Source: Sphingomonas sp. CROZ-RG-20F-R02-07 (lineage in GTDB: Bacteria > Pseudomonadota > Alphaproteobacteria > Sphingomonadales > Sphingomonadaceae). Taken from it: a DNA stretch of 64,000 bases. The translations under genes and the position numbers were made by a program. Below the pieces are notes generated by a model, which worked only from the letters and a program-made list of their open reading frames with translations, was not told the origin of the DNA and ran no database searches. Within the stretch, counting starts at the first letter, position 1; every line of letters starts with the position of its first letter. Where the stretch lies: the NCBI RefSeq assembly GCF_022662335.1, contig NZ_JAKNQJ010000006.1, forward strand, positions 62,001 to 126,000, written 5' to 3'. Shown here in pieces: positions 36,778 to 46,133 of this stretch.

Positions 36778-38442
36778 ATGACGCTGATGCCCGGCCGCGA
36801 CTCTTTCGAAGGGGCGACCGTTCTCGCCACGCCAATCGCCATGGCGGCGACGCTGCCGATCGGCCATGTGCTGTCGGTCGCCGGCTCCAGCAGCCGGGTG
36901 CTGCTCGATCCCGTCGCTGTCGAGTCGCTGTCGGGTAACCCCGATCCGGTGATTGCTGCCGCGGGTACGCTCGGCAGCCAGATCAAGATGCGCGTCGGCG
37001 GAAGCTGGCTCGCCGCCAACGTGCGCGCGTTGACGCTCGACGCCGCGAGCGGCGGCGTGCTGGCCGATATCGATTTCCTCGGCGAAGGCGACGAGGAGCG
37101 GCTGACGGGCAAGCTCTACAATTTTCGCCGCGGCGTGACGCGCTATCCGATCCCCGGCTGCCCGGTCCATGCGGTCGCGACCGCCGACCTGAAGCAGATC
37201 TATGCCGCGGACGACCGCGCGCATATCGTCGTCGGATCGGTCTATCCGACGCGCGACGTGCGCGCCGCGCTGTATGTCGATGCGATGCTCGGCAAGCATT
37301 TCGCGCTCGTCGGATCGACCGGCACGGGCAAATCGACCGCCGCCGCGCTGATCCTCCACCGGATCTGCGAGCTGGCGCCCGAGGGCCATATCGTGATGAT
37401 CGATCCGCACGGCGAATATGCTGCGGCGTTCACGGGCAATGGCGCGATCTACGACGTCAACAATCTCCAGATGCCCTATTGGCTGATGAACTTCGAGGAG
37501 CATTGCGAGGTCTTCCTCACCACCACGGGCAGCGAGCGGCAGATCGATGGCGACATCCTCGCCAAATGCCTGCTCGCCGCGCGCGCCAAGGGGCGGATCG
37601 GGCAGGAGATCGGCAAGCTGACGGTGGATGCGCCGGTGCCGTATCTGCTGAGCGATCTCACCAGCCTCATCAGCCTGGAAATGGGCAAGATGGACCGCGC
37701 CGGCGACACCGCGCCCTATCTGCGGCTGAAGACCAAGATCGACGAGATCAAGGCCGATCCGCGCTACGGCTTCATGTTCTCAGGCATGCTCGTCGCCGAT
37801 GCGATGGCGAGCTTCCTCCAGCGCATCTTCCGCCTGCCGGGCGACGGCAAGCCGATCTCGATCGTCGACGTGTCGGGCGTGCCGTCGGACATCACCGCGG
37901 TGGTGGTGGCGGTGCTCGCGCGGATGACGTTCGACTTCGCGCTCTGGTCGCGCAACGAGCCGAAGCGGCCGGTGCTGCTCGTCTGCGAGGAGGCGCACCG
38001 CTACGTGCCGAGCGCGACCGCGGGACAGACGTCGTCGGTCGGCCGCATCCTCGGCCGGATCGCCAAGGAGGGGCGCAAATATGGCGTCAGCCTGGGGCTC
38101 ATCACGCAGCGACCCTCCGATCTGGAGGAGGGCGTGCTGTCGCAGTGCGGCACGATCGTCGCGATGCGCCTCAACAACGAGCGCGACCAGGCGTTCGTCC
38201 GCGCGGCGATGCCCGAGGGCGCGCGCGGGTTCCTCGATTCGATCCCGGCGCTCAGGAACCGCGAGTGCATCATCTGCGGCGAGGGTGTCGCGGTGCCGAT
38301 CCGGGTGCGGTTCGACGACCTGCCCGAGACGAAGCGGCCGGCATCGGACGATCCGGTGTTCTCGCAATTGTGGCGCGACGTGGGCGGCGAGGACGGCATC
38401 ATCAGCCGCACCATCGGGCGCTGGCGGGCGCAGGGCAAATAA
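36778..38442 (+). CDS. HerA-like ATPase (DUF87)
   Basis: This approximately 554-residue FtsK/HerA-type ATPase has an N-terminal beta-barrel (HAS-barrel-like) region of about 150 residues. Walker A is VGSTGTGKSTAA, Walker B is VLLVCEEAHRYVP, the sensor region is LGLITQRPSDLEEGVLSQCGT and the arginine-finger-like segment is MRLNNERDQAFV. HerA hexamers pump DNA and usually work with NurA nuclease; no nurA is nearby. ATG 36778 is chosen because AGGA lies 7 bases upstream; GTG 36712 and ATG 36757 lack ribosome sites. Confidence 0.88.
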   Translation: MTLMPGRDSFEGATVLATPIAMAATLPIGHVLSVAGSSSRVLLDPVAVESLSGNPDPVIAAAGTLGSQIKMRVGGSWLAANVRALTLDAASGGVLADIDFLGEGDEERLTGKLYNFRRGVTRYPIPGCPVHAVATADLKQIYAADDRAHIVVGSVYPTRDVRAALYVDAMLGKHFALVGSTGTGKSTAAALILHRICELAPEGHIVMIDPHGEYAAAFTGNGAIYDVNNLQMPYWLMNFEEHCEVFLTTTGSERQIDGDILAKCLLAARAKGRIGQEIGKLTVDAPVPYLLSDLTSLISLEMGKMDRAGDTAPYLRLKTKIDEIKADPRYGFMFSGMLVADAMASFLQRIFRLPGDGKPISIVDVSGVPSDITAVVVAVLARMTFDFALWSRNEPKRPVLLVCEEAHRYVPSATAGQTSSVGRILGRIAKEGRKYGVSLGLITQRPSDLEEGVLSQCGTIVAMRLNNERDQAFVRAAMPEGARGFLDSIPALRNRECIICGEGVAVPIRVRFDDLPETKRPASDDPVFSQLWRDVGGEDGIISRTIGRWRAQGK

Positions 38443-38599
38443 GCCGGGACGCCGCCGGCCCGAAGTTGCCGAAGTGGGCACGCATCGGACCGTTCGGGCA
38501 TGCCGCATGTCCGCACGTCGATCGGCGCCGATTCGAGTCTGGCACGGATCGCGCGTGTAGGGCAGCCGGTGCCGCCCAAAGTCTAATGACGTTCTCTTG

Positions 38600-38706
38600 A
38601 TCCGTTCGCCCTGAGCTTGTCGAAGAGCCTGTTCAGAACGCGACGGTGCGAGCGCGGGGAGCGTGCTTCGACACGCTCAGCACGAACGGATTTGTGATCC
38701 GATCAC
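38600..38706. repeat. Dispersed REP-like inverted repeat, copy A
   Basis: Imperfect 26-base arms at 38600-38625 and 38666-38691 (ATCCGTTCGCCCTGAGCTTG and its near complement, three mismatches) flank about 40 bases. A flank TTTGTGATCCGATCACGCT, itself containing GTGATC/GATCAC, follows. Copy C at 58.6 kb has nearly the same flank. It lies in the 280-base gap between herA and the M23 gene, in which no gene is seen. Confidence 0.8.
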
Positions 38707-38722
38707 GCTAACGTCTCAAGCC

Positions 38723-40258
38723 TCAGCCGCCGACCTTCACCGCGAGCAGGTCCGCCACCCGCGCCTTGAACGCGCGCAGCCGTTCGCCCGACAGGCGCGA
38801 GATCTGCGAGAAGGCGATCGTCGCGGGGTTGATCGCGACCCCGCCGCGCCAGACCTCCCAGTGGAGATGCGGGCCGGTCGACATGCCGGTCGACCCGACA
38901 TAGCCGATCACCTGCCCGCGCACGACGCGCGATCCCGGTGCCACCGCGATCCGGCTGAGATGGCCATAGCCGGTGGCGAGACCGCCGCCATGGGCCAGCT
39001 TGATGAAATTGCCGTAACCCGCGGTGCGCCCGGCGAACTGCACCTGCCCGTCGACCACGGCATAGATCGGCGTGCCCCAGGGCGCGCCGATGTCGATCCC
39101 CTTGTGCATCCGCGTGAAGCCGAGGATCGGATGGAAGCGCATTCCGAAGCCCGAGGTGACATGGCCGGCGACGGGCATGCCCATCTGCCCCTCCGTCTCG
39201 CTCTGGCCGTTCGCGTCGTACCAGGGGGTGTTCGCGTCGTCGCCGAAGCGGACGAGCCGCACCGCATGCGCCCCCTGGTCGATCCCGGCAAAGAGCAGCT
39301 GGCCGATCCGCGTCTCGCCGGTGGCGGCGCGCTCGCGCTCCACGATCAGGTCGAACCGGTCCGACGCGCCGATGTCGCGACCGACCGACATCTTGGTCGC
39401 CAGCGCCCTGATGAAGGATTCGACGACCTTGGCCGGCGCGCCCGCCGCGCGCGCGGCGCGGTACAGGCTGGCGCCGACCAGCCCCTGGAGGCGCAGCGGC
39501 GTGGCGTCCACCGCGATCGGCTGGCGCTGCATCGCGAGCGTGCCGCCCGTGCGCGCCAGGCCGAGCGCCAGATCGAAGCGCGCGCGCAGTTCGAGTCGGT
39601 CGAGCGGGCGCGGCACCGTGCGGCTGGATCGGCGCCCGAGCGTGAGCGCGATCCGCGTGCCCGAGGGGATGTCGGCCAGCGGCACCGCCTGCGCGATCAG
39701 CGCGGCGGCGGCCTGCGCATCGGCGCGCCCGACGCCGGCGCGGACCAGCGCGTGATCGAACGTGTCGCCTTCGCCCAGGGTCGCGGCGAGATCGACGCTC
39801 GGTCGTTCGGGCGCTTCGGCGAGCGGGCGGACGAGGTCGTTGGCGGCCATGTGCCGCCCGGTGTCGCCGCCCCAGGCGAGCGGGGCGATGCCCTGCGCGC
39901 GGCCCTCTTCCCAGGCGGCGCCGGAGAGCGGCGCGGGAACGAGGCCGGGCAGCGGCCGGTCGAAGCCGGGGGAGAGCGCCCAGGTGGCGGCGCACAGTGC
40001 GGTGCAGGTGGCGAGGCCGCGCCACCAGGTCCGCGTGCCGACCTGCATGCCCAGATCCGGCACCCAGTCGATCTGCGCGGCCCAGCCATGGAAGCGCGCG
40101 GACGTGGTGGGCGCGGTCGGCACCGCCAGCGCACGGCCGAAGCCGCGCGCGTTCGTGCCGCCCGCCAGCTCCACCCCGGTCTCGTCACGCAGGAACACGC
40201 CGCACCACCCCAGATCGTGCCGATTGCCCGGCGCAGGAACGGTCGTTGTGGCGCGCAC
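38723..40258 (-). CDS. M23-family peptidoglycan endopeptidase
   Basis: This 511-residue membrane-anchored protein has one helix near 80-97 (GLATCTALCAATWALSPGF) and a long periplasmic region. The C-terminal M23 (LytM) domain has zinc ligands in HKGIDIGAPWGTPIYA and HLHWEVWRGG. The latter gives the HxH and the former the HxxxD pattern, so it should be catalytically active. Such enzymes cut peptide cross-links in peptidoglycan during growth. The first 75 residues are cytoplasmic and unusual in length. No LysM motif is obvious. Confidence 0.9.
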   Translation of the reverse strand: MRATTTVPAPGNRHDLGWCGVFLRDETGVELAGGTNARGFGRALAVPTAPTTSARFHGWAAQIDWVPDLGMQVGTRTWWRGLATCTALCAATWALSPGFDRPLPGLVPAPLSGAAWEEGRAQGIAPLAWGGDTGRHMAANDLVRPLAEAPERPSVDLAATLGEGDTFDHALVRAGVGRADAQAAAALIAQAVPLADIPSGTRIALTLGRRSSRTVPRPLDRLELRARFDLALGLARTGGTLAMQRQPIAVDATPLRLQGLVGASLYRAARAAGAPAKVVESFIRALATKMSVGRDIGASDRFDLIVERERAATGETRIGQLLFAGIDQGAHAVRLVRFGDDANTPWYDANGQSETEGQMGMPVAGHVTSGFGMRFHPILGFTRMHKGIDIGAPWGTPIYAVVDGQVQFAGRTAGYGNFIKLAHGGGLATGYGHLSRIAVAPGSRVVRGQVIGYVGSTGMSTGPHLHWEVWRGGVAINPATIAFSQISRLSGERLRAFKARVADLLAVKVGG

Positions 40259-40376
40259 ATGCTAAAGTCAAATTAACCGCCGAGCCCGGTGCGACCGGAC
40301 GTGACATCGCCGCGCCTAACGGTTTCGGGCGCGAAACCAACGGGATCGCCCATTGCGCCCAGGCGCCCGATCCCCG

Positions 40377-42908
40377 ATGTTAGACGCCATGAACGCCAGG
40401 TCCTCCGGCGCCGTCACGGCCGTGCTCGGGCCCACCAACACGGGGAAGACGCATCTCGCGGTCGAGCGGATGTGCGCGCATTCGAGCGGGATGATCGGCT
40501 TTCCGCTCCGGCTGCTGGCGCGCGAGATCTATGATCGGGTGGTGGCGATCAAGGGGCCCGAGCGCGTCGCGCTGGTAACCGGCGAGGAGCGCATCGTGCC
40601 CAAGGACGCGCGCTGGTTCCTGTGCACTGCCGAATCGATGCCCGATCGCGACGTGGCGTTCGTCGGGCTGGACGAGGCGCAACTGGGCGCCGATCCCGAA
40701 CGCGGCCATGTCTTCACCGATCGCCTGCTGCGCAAGCGCGGGCGCGAGGAGACGATGATCCTCGGCTCCGAAGCGTTGCGCCCGATGGTCAAGGCGCTGG
40801 TGCCCGATGTCGAGATCGTCAACCGCCCGCGTTTCTCGACGCTCACCTATGCCGGCGCGCGCAAGATCAGCCGGCTGCCCAAGCGCTCCGCCATCGTCGC
40901 CTTCTCGGCGGAGGAGGTGTACGCGGTGGCCGAGATGCTGCGGCGGCTGCGCGGCGGCGCGGCGGTGGTGATGGGCGCGCTCTCCCCGCGCACGCGCAAC
41001 GCGCAGGTCGCGATGTTCCAGGCGGGCGAGGTGGATTATCTGGTCGCCACCGACGCGATCGGCATGGGGCTCAACATGGACGTGGCGCATGTCGCGTTTG
41101 CCAGCCTCGACAAGTTCGACGGTCGTCGCCAGCGCCGCCTGACCGTCGCCGAGATGGCGCAGATCGCGGGCCGCGCGGGCCGTCACCAGCGCGACGGCAC
41201 GTTCGGCGCGCTGGTGGACGAGGGGCCGGGCGCGTTCCTGCCCGAAGAGGTGCTCGCGATCGAGGAGCATCGCTTCCCGCGGCTGGAGACGCTCTACTGG
41301 CGCGACGGCGAGCCCGACATGCGCTCGATCGACGCGCTGGTCGCCAGCCTGGAGGCCAAGCCGCCCGCGGGCGTGCTGCGCGCCGCACCGCAGGCGATCG
41401 ATCTGGGCGTGCTGAAGCGGCTGGCCGAGGAACATTGGGTGCGCGACCGGGCGCGCGGGCCGAACATGGTCGCGCGGCTGTGGGCGGCGGCGAGCGTGCC
41501 CGATTTCCGCAAGGTGGGTCTCGATCCGCATGCGCGCTTCGTCTCGCGGCTGTTCGGCCATTTGAGCGAGGGCAACGGCTATCTGCCGCACCAATGGTTC
41601 GCCGACGAGATCGCCCGGCTCGATACGGTGGCGGGTGATGTCGAGGTGCTGGCGGGTCGCATCGCCTCGGTGCGGACGTGGGCGTATATCGCGCAGCGCG
41701 GCGACTGGCTGGCCGATCCCGCACTTTGGGCCGAACGCACCCGCGCGCTGGAGGAGCGATTGTCGGACGCGCTCCACGCCGGTCTGACGCAGCGTTTCGT
41801 CGACAAGCGCACCACCGCGCTGATGCGCCAGATCGGCGCCGATTCGGGCGTGCTGCCCGTCGTGATCGGGCCCGAGGGCGAGGTGATGGTCGAGGATCAT
41901 GCGATCGGCCGCCTCGACGGGTTTCGCTTCACGGTGGCGAGCGATGCGCGCGCGGGCGACAAGCGGCTGTTGCTGGCGGCGGCGGAAAAGCGGCTGGTGG
42001 GCGAGCGCGCCCGGCGTGCGCAGGCGCTGGTCGCCGCCGAGGATGCGGCGTTCGGGCTCGAAGCGTTGTTGGACACGAACGGAGAGAATGGGCGAGGCCG
42101 GCCCGTGGTGTTGTGGAACGGCCACCGCGTCGCGACGCTCGCGCTCGGCGCTTCGCTGGCGCGGCCGAAGCTTGTTCTCGAACGCGATCTCGACTGCCTC
42201 GACAAGGGCGTGCGTGCAAAGATCGCCGAGCGGATCGAGCGCTGGCTCGCTGCGATGCTCGCGCGCCACGCGCCCGTGCTCGGCCGGCTGGCGGAGGCGG
42301 CGCGCGATCCCGCCGCGTCGCCGGCGCTGCGGATCGTCGCGGGCGGGCTGGAGGCGGCGGGCGGGATCGCCGCGCGCGTGCCGCTACGCGGTTCGATCGA
42401 CGCGCTGTCGCCCGACGAGCGCAAGCGGCTGCGGCAGATGGGCGTGACGATCGGGGCGCTCGACCTGTTCGATCCCAGACTCCTCAAACCCGCCGCCGCG
42501 GCGTGGCGCGTCGCACTGCTCGGCGTGCGCGGCGAGTCGGTCGCGGGCGCCCCCACCGGCGCGACGGTGATCCCGCGCGGCGGCGCCGGTGCGACGCTGG
42601 CCGCCGGCTTTCGCCCCCTGGGCAACCAGGCGGTGCGGATCGATCTGGTCGAGCGGATCGCGCGCGCCGCGCATGACGCGCGTGCCGGGCGCGCGCCGTT
42701 CGCGCCCGATCCCGCGCTGTCGGTGTCGATCGGCCTCGAACCCGCCAGCCTCGATCGGCTGATGGCCGAGCTGGGGTTTCGCAGCGTCAAGGGCGATCAG
42801 GCGCGCTGGGTGTGGCGCGGGCGACCGCCGGTGCGCGCCGTCGCGCCGCCGCCGCCCGCGGCGGGCAACGCCTTTGCCGCGCTCGCGGTGCTGGCGCGCC
42901 ATGGCTGA
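40377..42908 (+). CDS. SUV3-like DEAD/DEAH RNA helicase
   Basis: This approximately 843-residue protein has Walker A GPTNTGKTHLA near the start, LDEAQLGADPERG (DEAQ-type motif II), SAIVAFSAEEVYAV, LVATDAIGMGLNMDV and QIAGRAGRHQ (motif VI). The order and motif GPTNTGKT match the mitochondrial SUPV3L1/SUV3 degradosome helicase and its alphaproteobacterial homologues. The C-terminal approximately 350 residues are a variable region. It overlaps the S4 gene by eight bases. ATG 40389 is an alternative start. It may work with a polynucleotide phosphorylase, not encoded here. Confidence 0.88.
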   Translation: MLDAMNARSSGAVTAVLGPTNTGKTHLAVERMCAHSSGMIGFPLRLLAREIYDRVVAIKGPERVALVTGEERIVPKDARWFLCTAESMPDRDVAFVGLDEAQLGADPERGHVFTDRLLRKRGREETMILGSEALRPMVKALVPDVEIVNRPRFSTLTYAGARKISRLPKRSAIVAFSAEEVYAVAEMLRRLRGGAAVVMGALSPRTRNAQVAMFQAGEVDYLVATDAIGMGLNMDVAHVAFASLDKFDGRRQRRLTVAEMAQIAGRAGRHQRDGTFGALVDEGPGAFLPEEVLAIEEHRFPRLETLYWRDGEPDMRSIDALVASLEAKPPAGVLRAAPQAIDLGVLKRLAEEHWVRDRARGPNMVARLWAAASVPDFRKVGLDPHARFVSRLFGHLSEGNGYLPHQWFADEIARLDTVAGDVEVLAGRIASVRTWAYIAQRGDWLADPALWAERTRALEERLSDALHAGLTQRFVDKRTTALMRQIGADSGVLPVVIGPEGEVMVEDHAIGRLDGFRFTVASDARAGDKRLLLAAAEKRLVGERARRAQALVAAEDAAFGLEALLDTNGENGRGRPVVLWNGHRVATLALGASLARPKLVLERDLDCLDKGVRAKIAERIERWLAAMLARHAPVLGRLAEAARDPAASPALRIVAGGLEAAGGIAARVPLRGSIDALSPDERKRLRQMGVTIGALDLFDPRLLKPAAAAWRVALLGVRGESVAGAPTGATVIPRGGAGATLAAGFRPLGNQAVRIDLVERIARAAHDARAGRAPFAPDPALSVSIGLEPASLDRLMAELGFRSVKGDQARWVWRGRPPVRAVAPPPPAAGNAFAALAVLARHG

Positions 42909-43203
42909 GGGCGCGGGGATGCGGCTCGACCGGTTCCTCTGGTTCGCGCGGCTGGCGAAGACGCGGACGGTCGCGCAGGCGCTGGCGGAGGACGGCCATC
43001 TGCGGCTCGACGGCCGCGCGATCGACCGGGCGCATTGCCCGGTGCGCGTCGGCAACGTGCTGACCTTCGCCGCGCAGGGCCGAGTGCGCGCGATCCGCGT
43101 CGTCGCGCTGCCGCTGCGCCGGGGGCCGGCGGCGGAGGCGCAGGGCTGTTACGAGGATCTCGCGGGCCGTGCGAACGTCTCGCAGGAGCACGGCCAAGAT
43201 TGA
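42901..43203 (+). CDS. S4-domain RNA-binding protein (HslR-like)
   Basis: The protein has 100 residues. The S4 fold runs from [22 protein letters not shown] to [20 protein letters not shown], followed by a short basic tail. Homologue HslR rescues stalled 50S subunits with peptidyl-tRNA after heat shock. The ATG at 42901 overlaps the end of the helicase gene, so the pair is coupled and probably acts on RNA together. Confidence 0.88.
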   Translation: MAEGAGMRLDRFLWFARLAKTRTVAQALAEDGHLRLDGRAIDRAHCPVRVGNVLTFAAQGRVRAIRVVALPLRRGPAAEAQGCYEDLAGRANVSQEHGQD

Positions 43204-43271
43204 CGCAATCGGGAACCGCGCATAGCAGACGGCCGTTCGTCCGGCCCGTTGTCGGACAGGGAGCGAGACCA

Positions 43272-43613
43272 ATGACCTACGTCGTCACCGATGCCTGCAT
43301 CCGCTGCAAGTACATGGACTGTGTCGAGGTGTGTCCGGTCGATTGCTTCTACGAGGGCGAGAACATGCTCGTCATCAACCCCAGCGAGTGCATCGACTGC
43401 GGCGTGTGCGAGCCCGAATGCCCGGCCGAGGCGATCCTGCCCGATACCGAATCCGGGCTGGAACAGTGGCTGGAGCTGAACACCATCTTCTCCGCGCAAT
43501 GGCCCAACGTCACGCGCAACGCGAACCAGACGCCGGCCGATGCGGATGCGTACAAGGGCGTCGAGGGCAAGTTCGACAAGTTCTTCTCGCCGGAGCCGGG
43601 CGCGGGCGACTGA
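43272..43613 (+). CDS. fdxA: Seven-iron ferredoxin FdxA
   Basis: This 113-residue ferredoxin has two cluster-binding stretches, [18 protein letters not shown] (residues 9-26) and [12 protein letters not shown] (about 40-51), the pattern of FdxA with one 3Fe-4S and one 4Fe-4S cluster. The C-terminal extension ends [14 protein letters not shown]. It is a low-potential electron carrier; the partner is unknown. GGAG eight bases before the ATG supports the start. Confidence 0.95.
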   Translation: MTYVVTDACIRCKYMDCVEVCPVDCFYEGENMLVINPSECIDCGVCEPECPAEAILPDTESGLEQWLELNTIFSAQWPNVTRNANQTPADADAYKGVEGKFDKFFSPEPGAGD

Positions 43614-43762
43614 GTCGCGCTGCGGGCGCGCTCGGGCGCGCGACCGATTCGAATTGCTGGTAATTTTGTTGCGAGCGTGCTATGGCATTCGCGACGGGCG
43701 CGCTGGCATGCGCCGCCCGCTCCGGAGTGTGTTCGAACCTATCGTCCCCGTCGGTCTCCTGT

Positions 43763-43787
43763 CCGCGGCGTTCGCGCCGCGGTCTTT
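43763..43787 (+). other. Hairpin with TTCG loop between fdxA and carD
   Basis: A perfect 8-bp stem CCGCGGCG/CGCCGCGG around TTCG is followed by TCTTT. It lies 150 bases after fdxA and 38 bases before carD. It may be a weak fdxA terminator or part of the carD leader; the T-tract is too short to decide. Apart from this, the 211-base gap holds no gene. Confidence 0.4.
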
Positions 43788-43824
43788 GCGTCGATCGGGC
43801 ACGTGATCCACGGAAAGGCCCTAC

Positions 43825-44358
43825 ATGGCTGTCAAGGCTCTGTCCTTCGATGTCGGTGACTATGTCGTCTACCCCAAGCACGGCGTCGGCCGGGTGATCG
43901 AGCTGCAACGCTCGGAAATCGCGGGCATGACCCTCGAACTCTATGTGCTGCGGTTCGAAAAGGAGCGGATGACGCTCCGCGTGCCGACCAACAAGGCCGA
44001 AAGCGTCGGCATGCGCAAGCTGTCGTCCGAAAAGACGATGCGCGAGGCGATGGACACGCTGAAGGGCAAGCCCAAGGTGAAGCGCACCATGTGGTCCAGG
44101 CGCGCGCAGGAATATGAGGCGAAGATCAACTCGGGCGACCTGGTGTCGATCGCCGAAGTGGTCCGCGATCTGTTCCGCGCCGACGACCAGCCCGAGCAGA
44201 GCTATTCCGAGCGCCAGATCTTCGAGGCCGCCACCAGCCGCCTCGCGCGCGAACTGGCCGCGATGGAAGAGGTCGACGAGCCCAAGGCGCAGGAGAAGAT
44301 CCTCGAGATCCTCCGCGCCGCTGCGGCGATCTACAACAAGGACAAGCTGCCCGCCTGA
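43825..44358 (+). CDS. CarD-family transcriptional regulator
   Basis: The protein has 177 residues. The N-terminal RNA-polymerase-interaction domain has FDVGDYVVYPKHGVGRVI, and a helical C-terminal DNA-binding domain follows (RRAQEYEAKINSGDLVSIAEVVRDL). CarD/CdnL proteins bind RNA polymerase beta and stabilise open complexes, including at rRNA promoters. The gene is single, with its own leader and a clear terminator. Confidence 0.95.
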   Translation: MAVKALSFDVGDYVVYPKHGVGRVIELQRSEIAGMTLELYVLRFEKERMTLRVPTNKAESVGMRKLSSEKTMREAMDTLKGKPKVKRTMWSRRAQEYEAKINSGDLVSIAEVVRDLFRADDQPEQSYSERQIFEAATSRLARELAAMEEVDEPKAQEKILEILRAAAAIYNKDKLPA

Positions 44359-44385
44359 CCGGGCGGCAGCGCGGTCGCGCAAAAG

Positions 44386-44412
44386 GGGCGGTCCTGCGGG
44401 GCCGCCCTTTTT
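44386..44412 (+). terminator. Intrinsic terminator of carD
   Basis: Nine pairs (GGGCGGTCC with GGGCCGCCC, one T-G wobble), a four-base TGCG loop and the run TTTTT follow the carD stop by 27 bases. Confidence 0.85.
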
Positions 44413-44470
44413 CGTTTGCAGGCGCGCGCGGTGGGTGTATTGCTGTGGCAACACACGAAGGAGATCCACC

Positions 44471-45208
44471 ATGCGTCGCCTGACCCTCGCCCTGCTCGTT
44501 CCCGCCGCAGCCCTCGCCCCGCTCGCCGCCTGTTCGGCGCACTGGAACGACGACGGCAAGCCCGGCATCGCGCCGAGCGGCAGCGGGGGCGAGCGGCATT
44601 ATGCCGCCGACGGTTTCGACACGGTCGCGCTCGGAGCGGCGGCGGACGTGGCGGTGCATGTCGGCGGCGGCTGGTCGGTGGTGGCGACGGGCACGCCCGC
44701 CGCGCTCGACAAGCTCAAGGTCATGCGCGACGGCCGGGGGCTGCGCATCGAGGCGCGGCGCAACATCCTGTGGACGACGGGCGACCATGTCCGCGTGGTC
44801 GTGACGATGCCGCGGATCAGCGGGGCCGATATCGGCGGATCGGGCTCGATCACGGTCGATCGCGCCGAAGGGCCGGTCTTTACCGGCAATATCGGCGGCT
44901 CGGGCGCGCTCGACGTCCGCGCGCTGCGCGTCCAGAAGGCGCGGTTCGCGATCGGCGGATCGGGCGACGTGAAGGCGGCGGGCAGCGCGAACCAGCTCGA
45001 CGTCTCGATCGGCGGATCGGGCAATGTCGATGCCAGGCCGCTCGTCGCCGAGACGGCGAACGTGTCGGTCGCGGGATCGGGCGGCCTGCGCGCGACGGTT
45101 CGGCGCAGCGCCAGCGTCTCGATAGTCGGATCGGGCGACGTGTCGATCGGCGGCGGCGCGAAATGCAGCGTGTCGAAGATGGGCTCGGGCGACGTGCGCT
45201 GCGGGTGA
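44471..45208 (+). CDS. GIN-domain (DUF2807) lipoprotein
   Basis: The product has 245 residues. A lipoprotein signal ends with the lipobox LAAC near residue 21. The mature part is a right-handed beta-helix-like GIN domain made of short repeats around IGGSGS, IGGSGD and VAGSGG. The ATG has a near-perfect AAGGAGA site. The function of the domain is unknown; members are envelope proteins. It is followed 54 bases later by a second GIN-domain gene. Confidence 0.85.
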   Translation: MRRLTLALLVPAAALAPLAACSAHWNDDGKPGIAPSGSGGERHYAADGFDTVALGAAADVAVHVGGGWSVVATGTPAALDKLKVMRDGRGLRIEARRNILWTTGDHVRVVVTMPRISGADIGGSGSITVDRAEGPVFTGNIGGSGALDVRALRVQKARFAIGGSGDVKAAGSANQLDVSIGGSGNVDARPLVAETANVSVAGSGGLRATVRRSASVSIVGSGDVSIGGGAKCSVSKMGSGDVRCG

Positions 45209-45262
45209 CTCCATAACGGGTGACGGCTTGGCAGCGCGCGCGATCGGTGCGAGGCAGGCGGC

Positions 45263-45961
45263 ATGATCCGCGCGCTTCTCGCCCTCGCCCTGCTCGCGTC
45301 CTCGTCGCTGGCCCTCGCGGCGCAGCGCAGCGTCGGCATCGGCAGCTTCGATCGGCTGCGGATCACCGGGCCGATCCAGGTGAGCGTGGCGACCGGCCGG
45401 TCGCCGGCCGCCACCATCGTGGCCGATCCGCGCACGATCGACGATGTCGAGCTTCACACCGATGGGGCCACGCTCGTCGTGCGGATGCGCCCGGGCGTGG
45501 CGGGCGCACCGCCGCGTGGCGGTTCCGCATCGCCCATCCAGGTGACGCTGGCCACGCCGTCGCTGTCCATGGTGGCGGTGATCGGCGGCGCGAAGGTGAC
45601 GGTGGGGGCGATGAAGGGCGACCGGATCGACGCCTCGATCGCGGGTTCGGGCGGCCTGACGATCGCCAGCGCCGACGCCGCGCAGGTCGACGCCACGCTG
45701 ATCGGCGCAGGCGTGATGGCGATCGGCGGCGGCCATGCGGCGCGGGTGCGGCTGATCGTGAACGGGCCCGGCGGGATCGATGCGGGCGCGCTCGATGCGG
45801 GGGACCTGGTCGTACGGGTGGAGGGGCTCGGCGACACCAAGGCACGCGCCCGCTACACCGCCGACGTGACGAGCGCGGGGCAGGGCAGCGTGACCGTTAC
45901 CGGCAATCCCAAATGCACGATCCGCGGCGTGCCGGGCGGCACGGTCACCTGCGGGCGCTGA
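45263..45961 (+). CDS. GIN-domain (DUF2807) secreted protein
   Basis: The product has 232 residues. A signal peptide (ALLALALLASSSLALAA) is followed by FDRLRITGPIQVSVATG and a beta-helix-like domain (AGSGGLTIASADAAQVDATLIGAG). It is a divergent paralogue of the upstream gene but has no lipobox, so it is probably free in the periplasm. The pair looks like an old tandem duplication. Partner and role are unknown. Confidence 0.82.
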   Translation: MIRALLALALLASSSLALAAQRSVGIGSFDRLRITGPIQVSVATGRSPAATIVADPRTIDDVELHTDGATLVVRMRPGVAGAPPRGGSASPIQVTLATPSLSMVAVIGGAKVTVGAMKGDRIDASIAGSGGLTIASADAAQVDATLIGAGVMAIGGGHAARVRLIVNGPGGIDAGALDAGDLVVRVEGLGDTKARARYTADVTSAGQGSVTVTGNPKCTIRGVPGGTVTCGR

Positions 45962-46010
45962 CGCGTTGCGGGACTTGGAGCGGATCGGGTAAGCTTGATC
46001 CAGTCTCTCG

Positions 46011-46102
46011 GTCCGTTCGTGCCGAGCCTGTCGAAGCACGCTCTCCGCAGGCGTGGCTTCGCGTTCCGAACAGACCCTTCGACAAGGTCAGGGCGAACGG
46101 AT
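46011..46102. repeat. Dispersed REP-like inverted repeat, copy B
   Basis: The arms at 46011-46036 and 46077-46102 are of the same family as the copies at 38.6 and 58.6 kb (GTCCGTTCGTGCCGAGCCTG; right arm CTTCGACAAGGTCAGGGCGA). It lies between the second GIN gene and the converging DUF1489 gene; nothing else is seen in that 172-base gap. Confidence 0.8.
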
Positions 46103-46133
46103 CCCGTAGCGTCATCAAACGCTGCCCGGCGCC

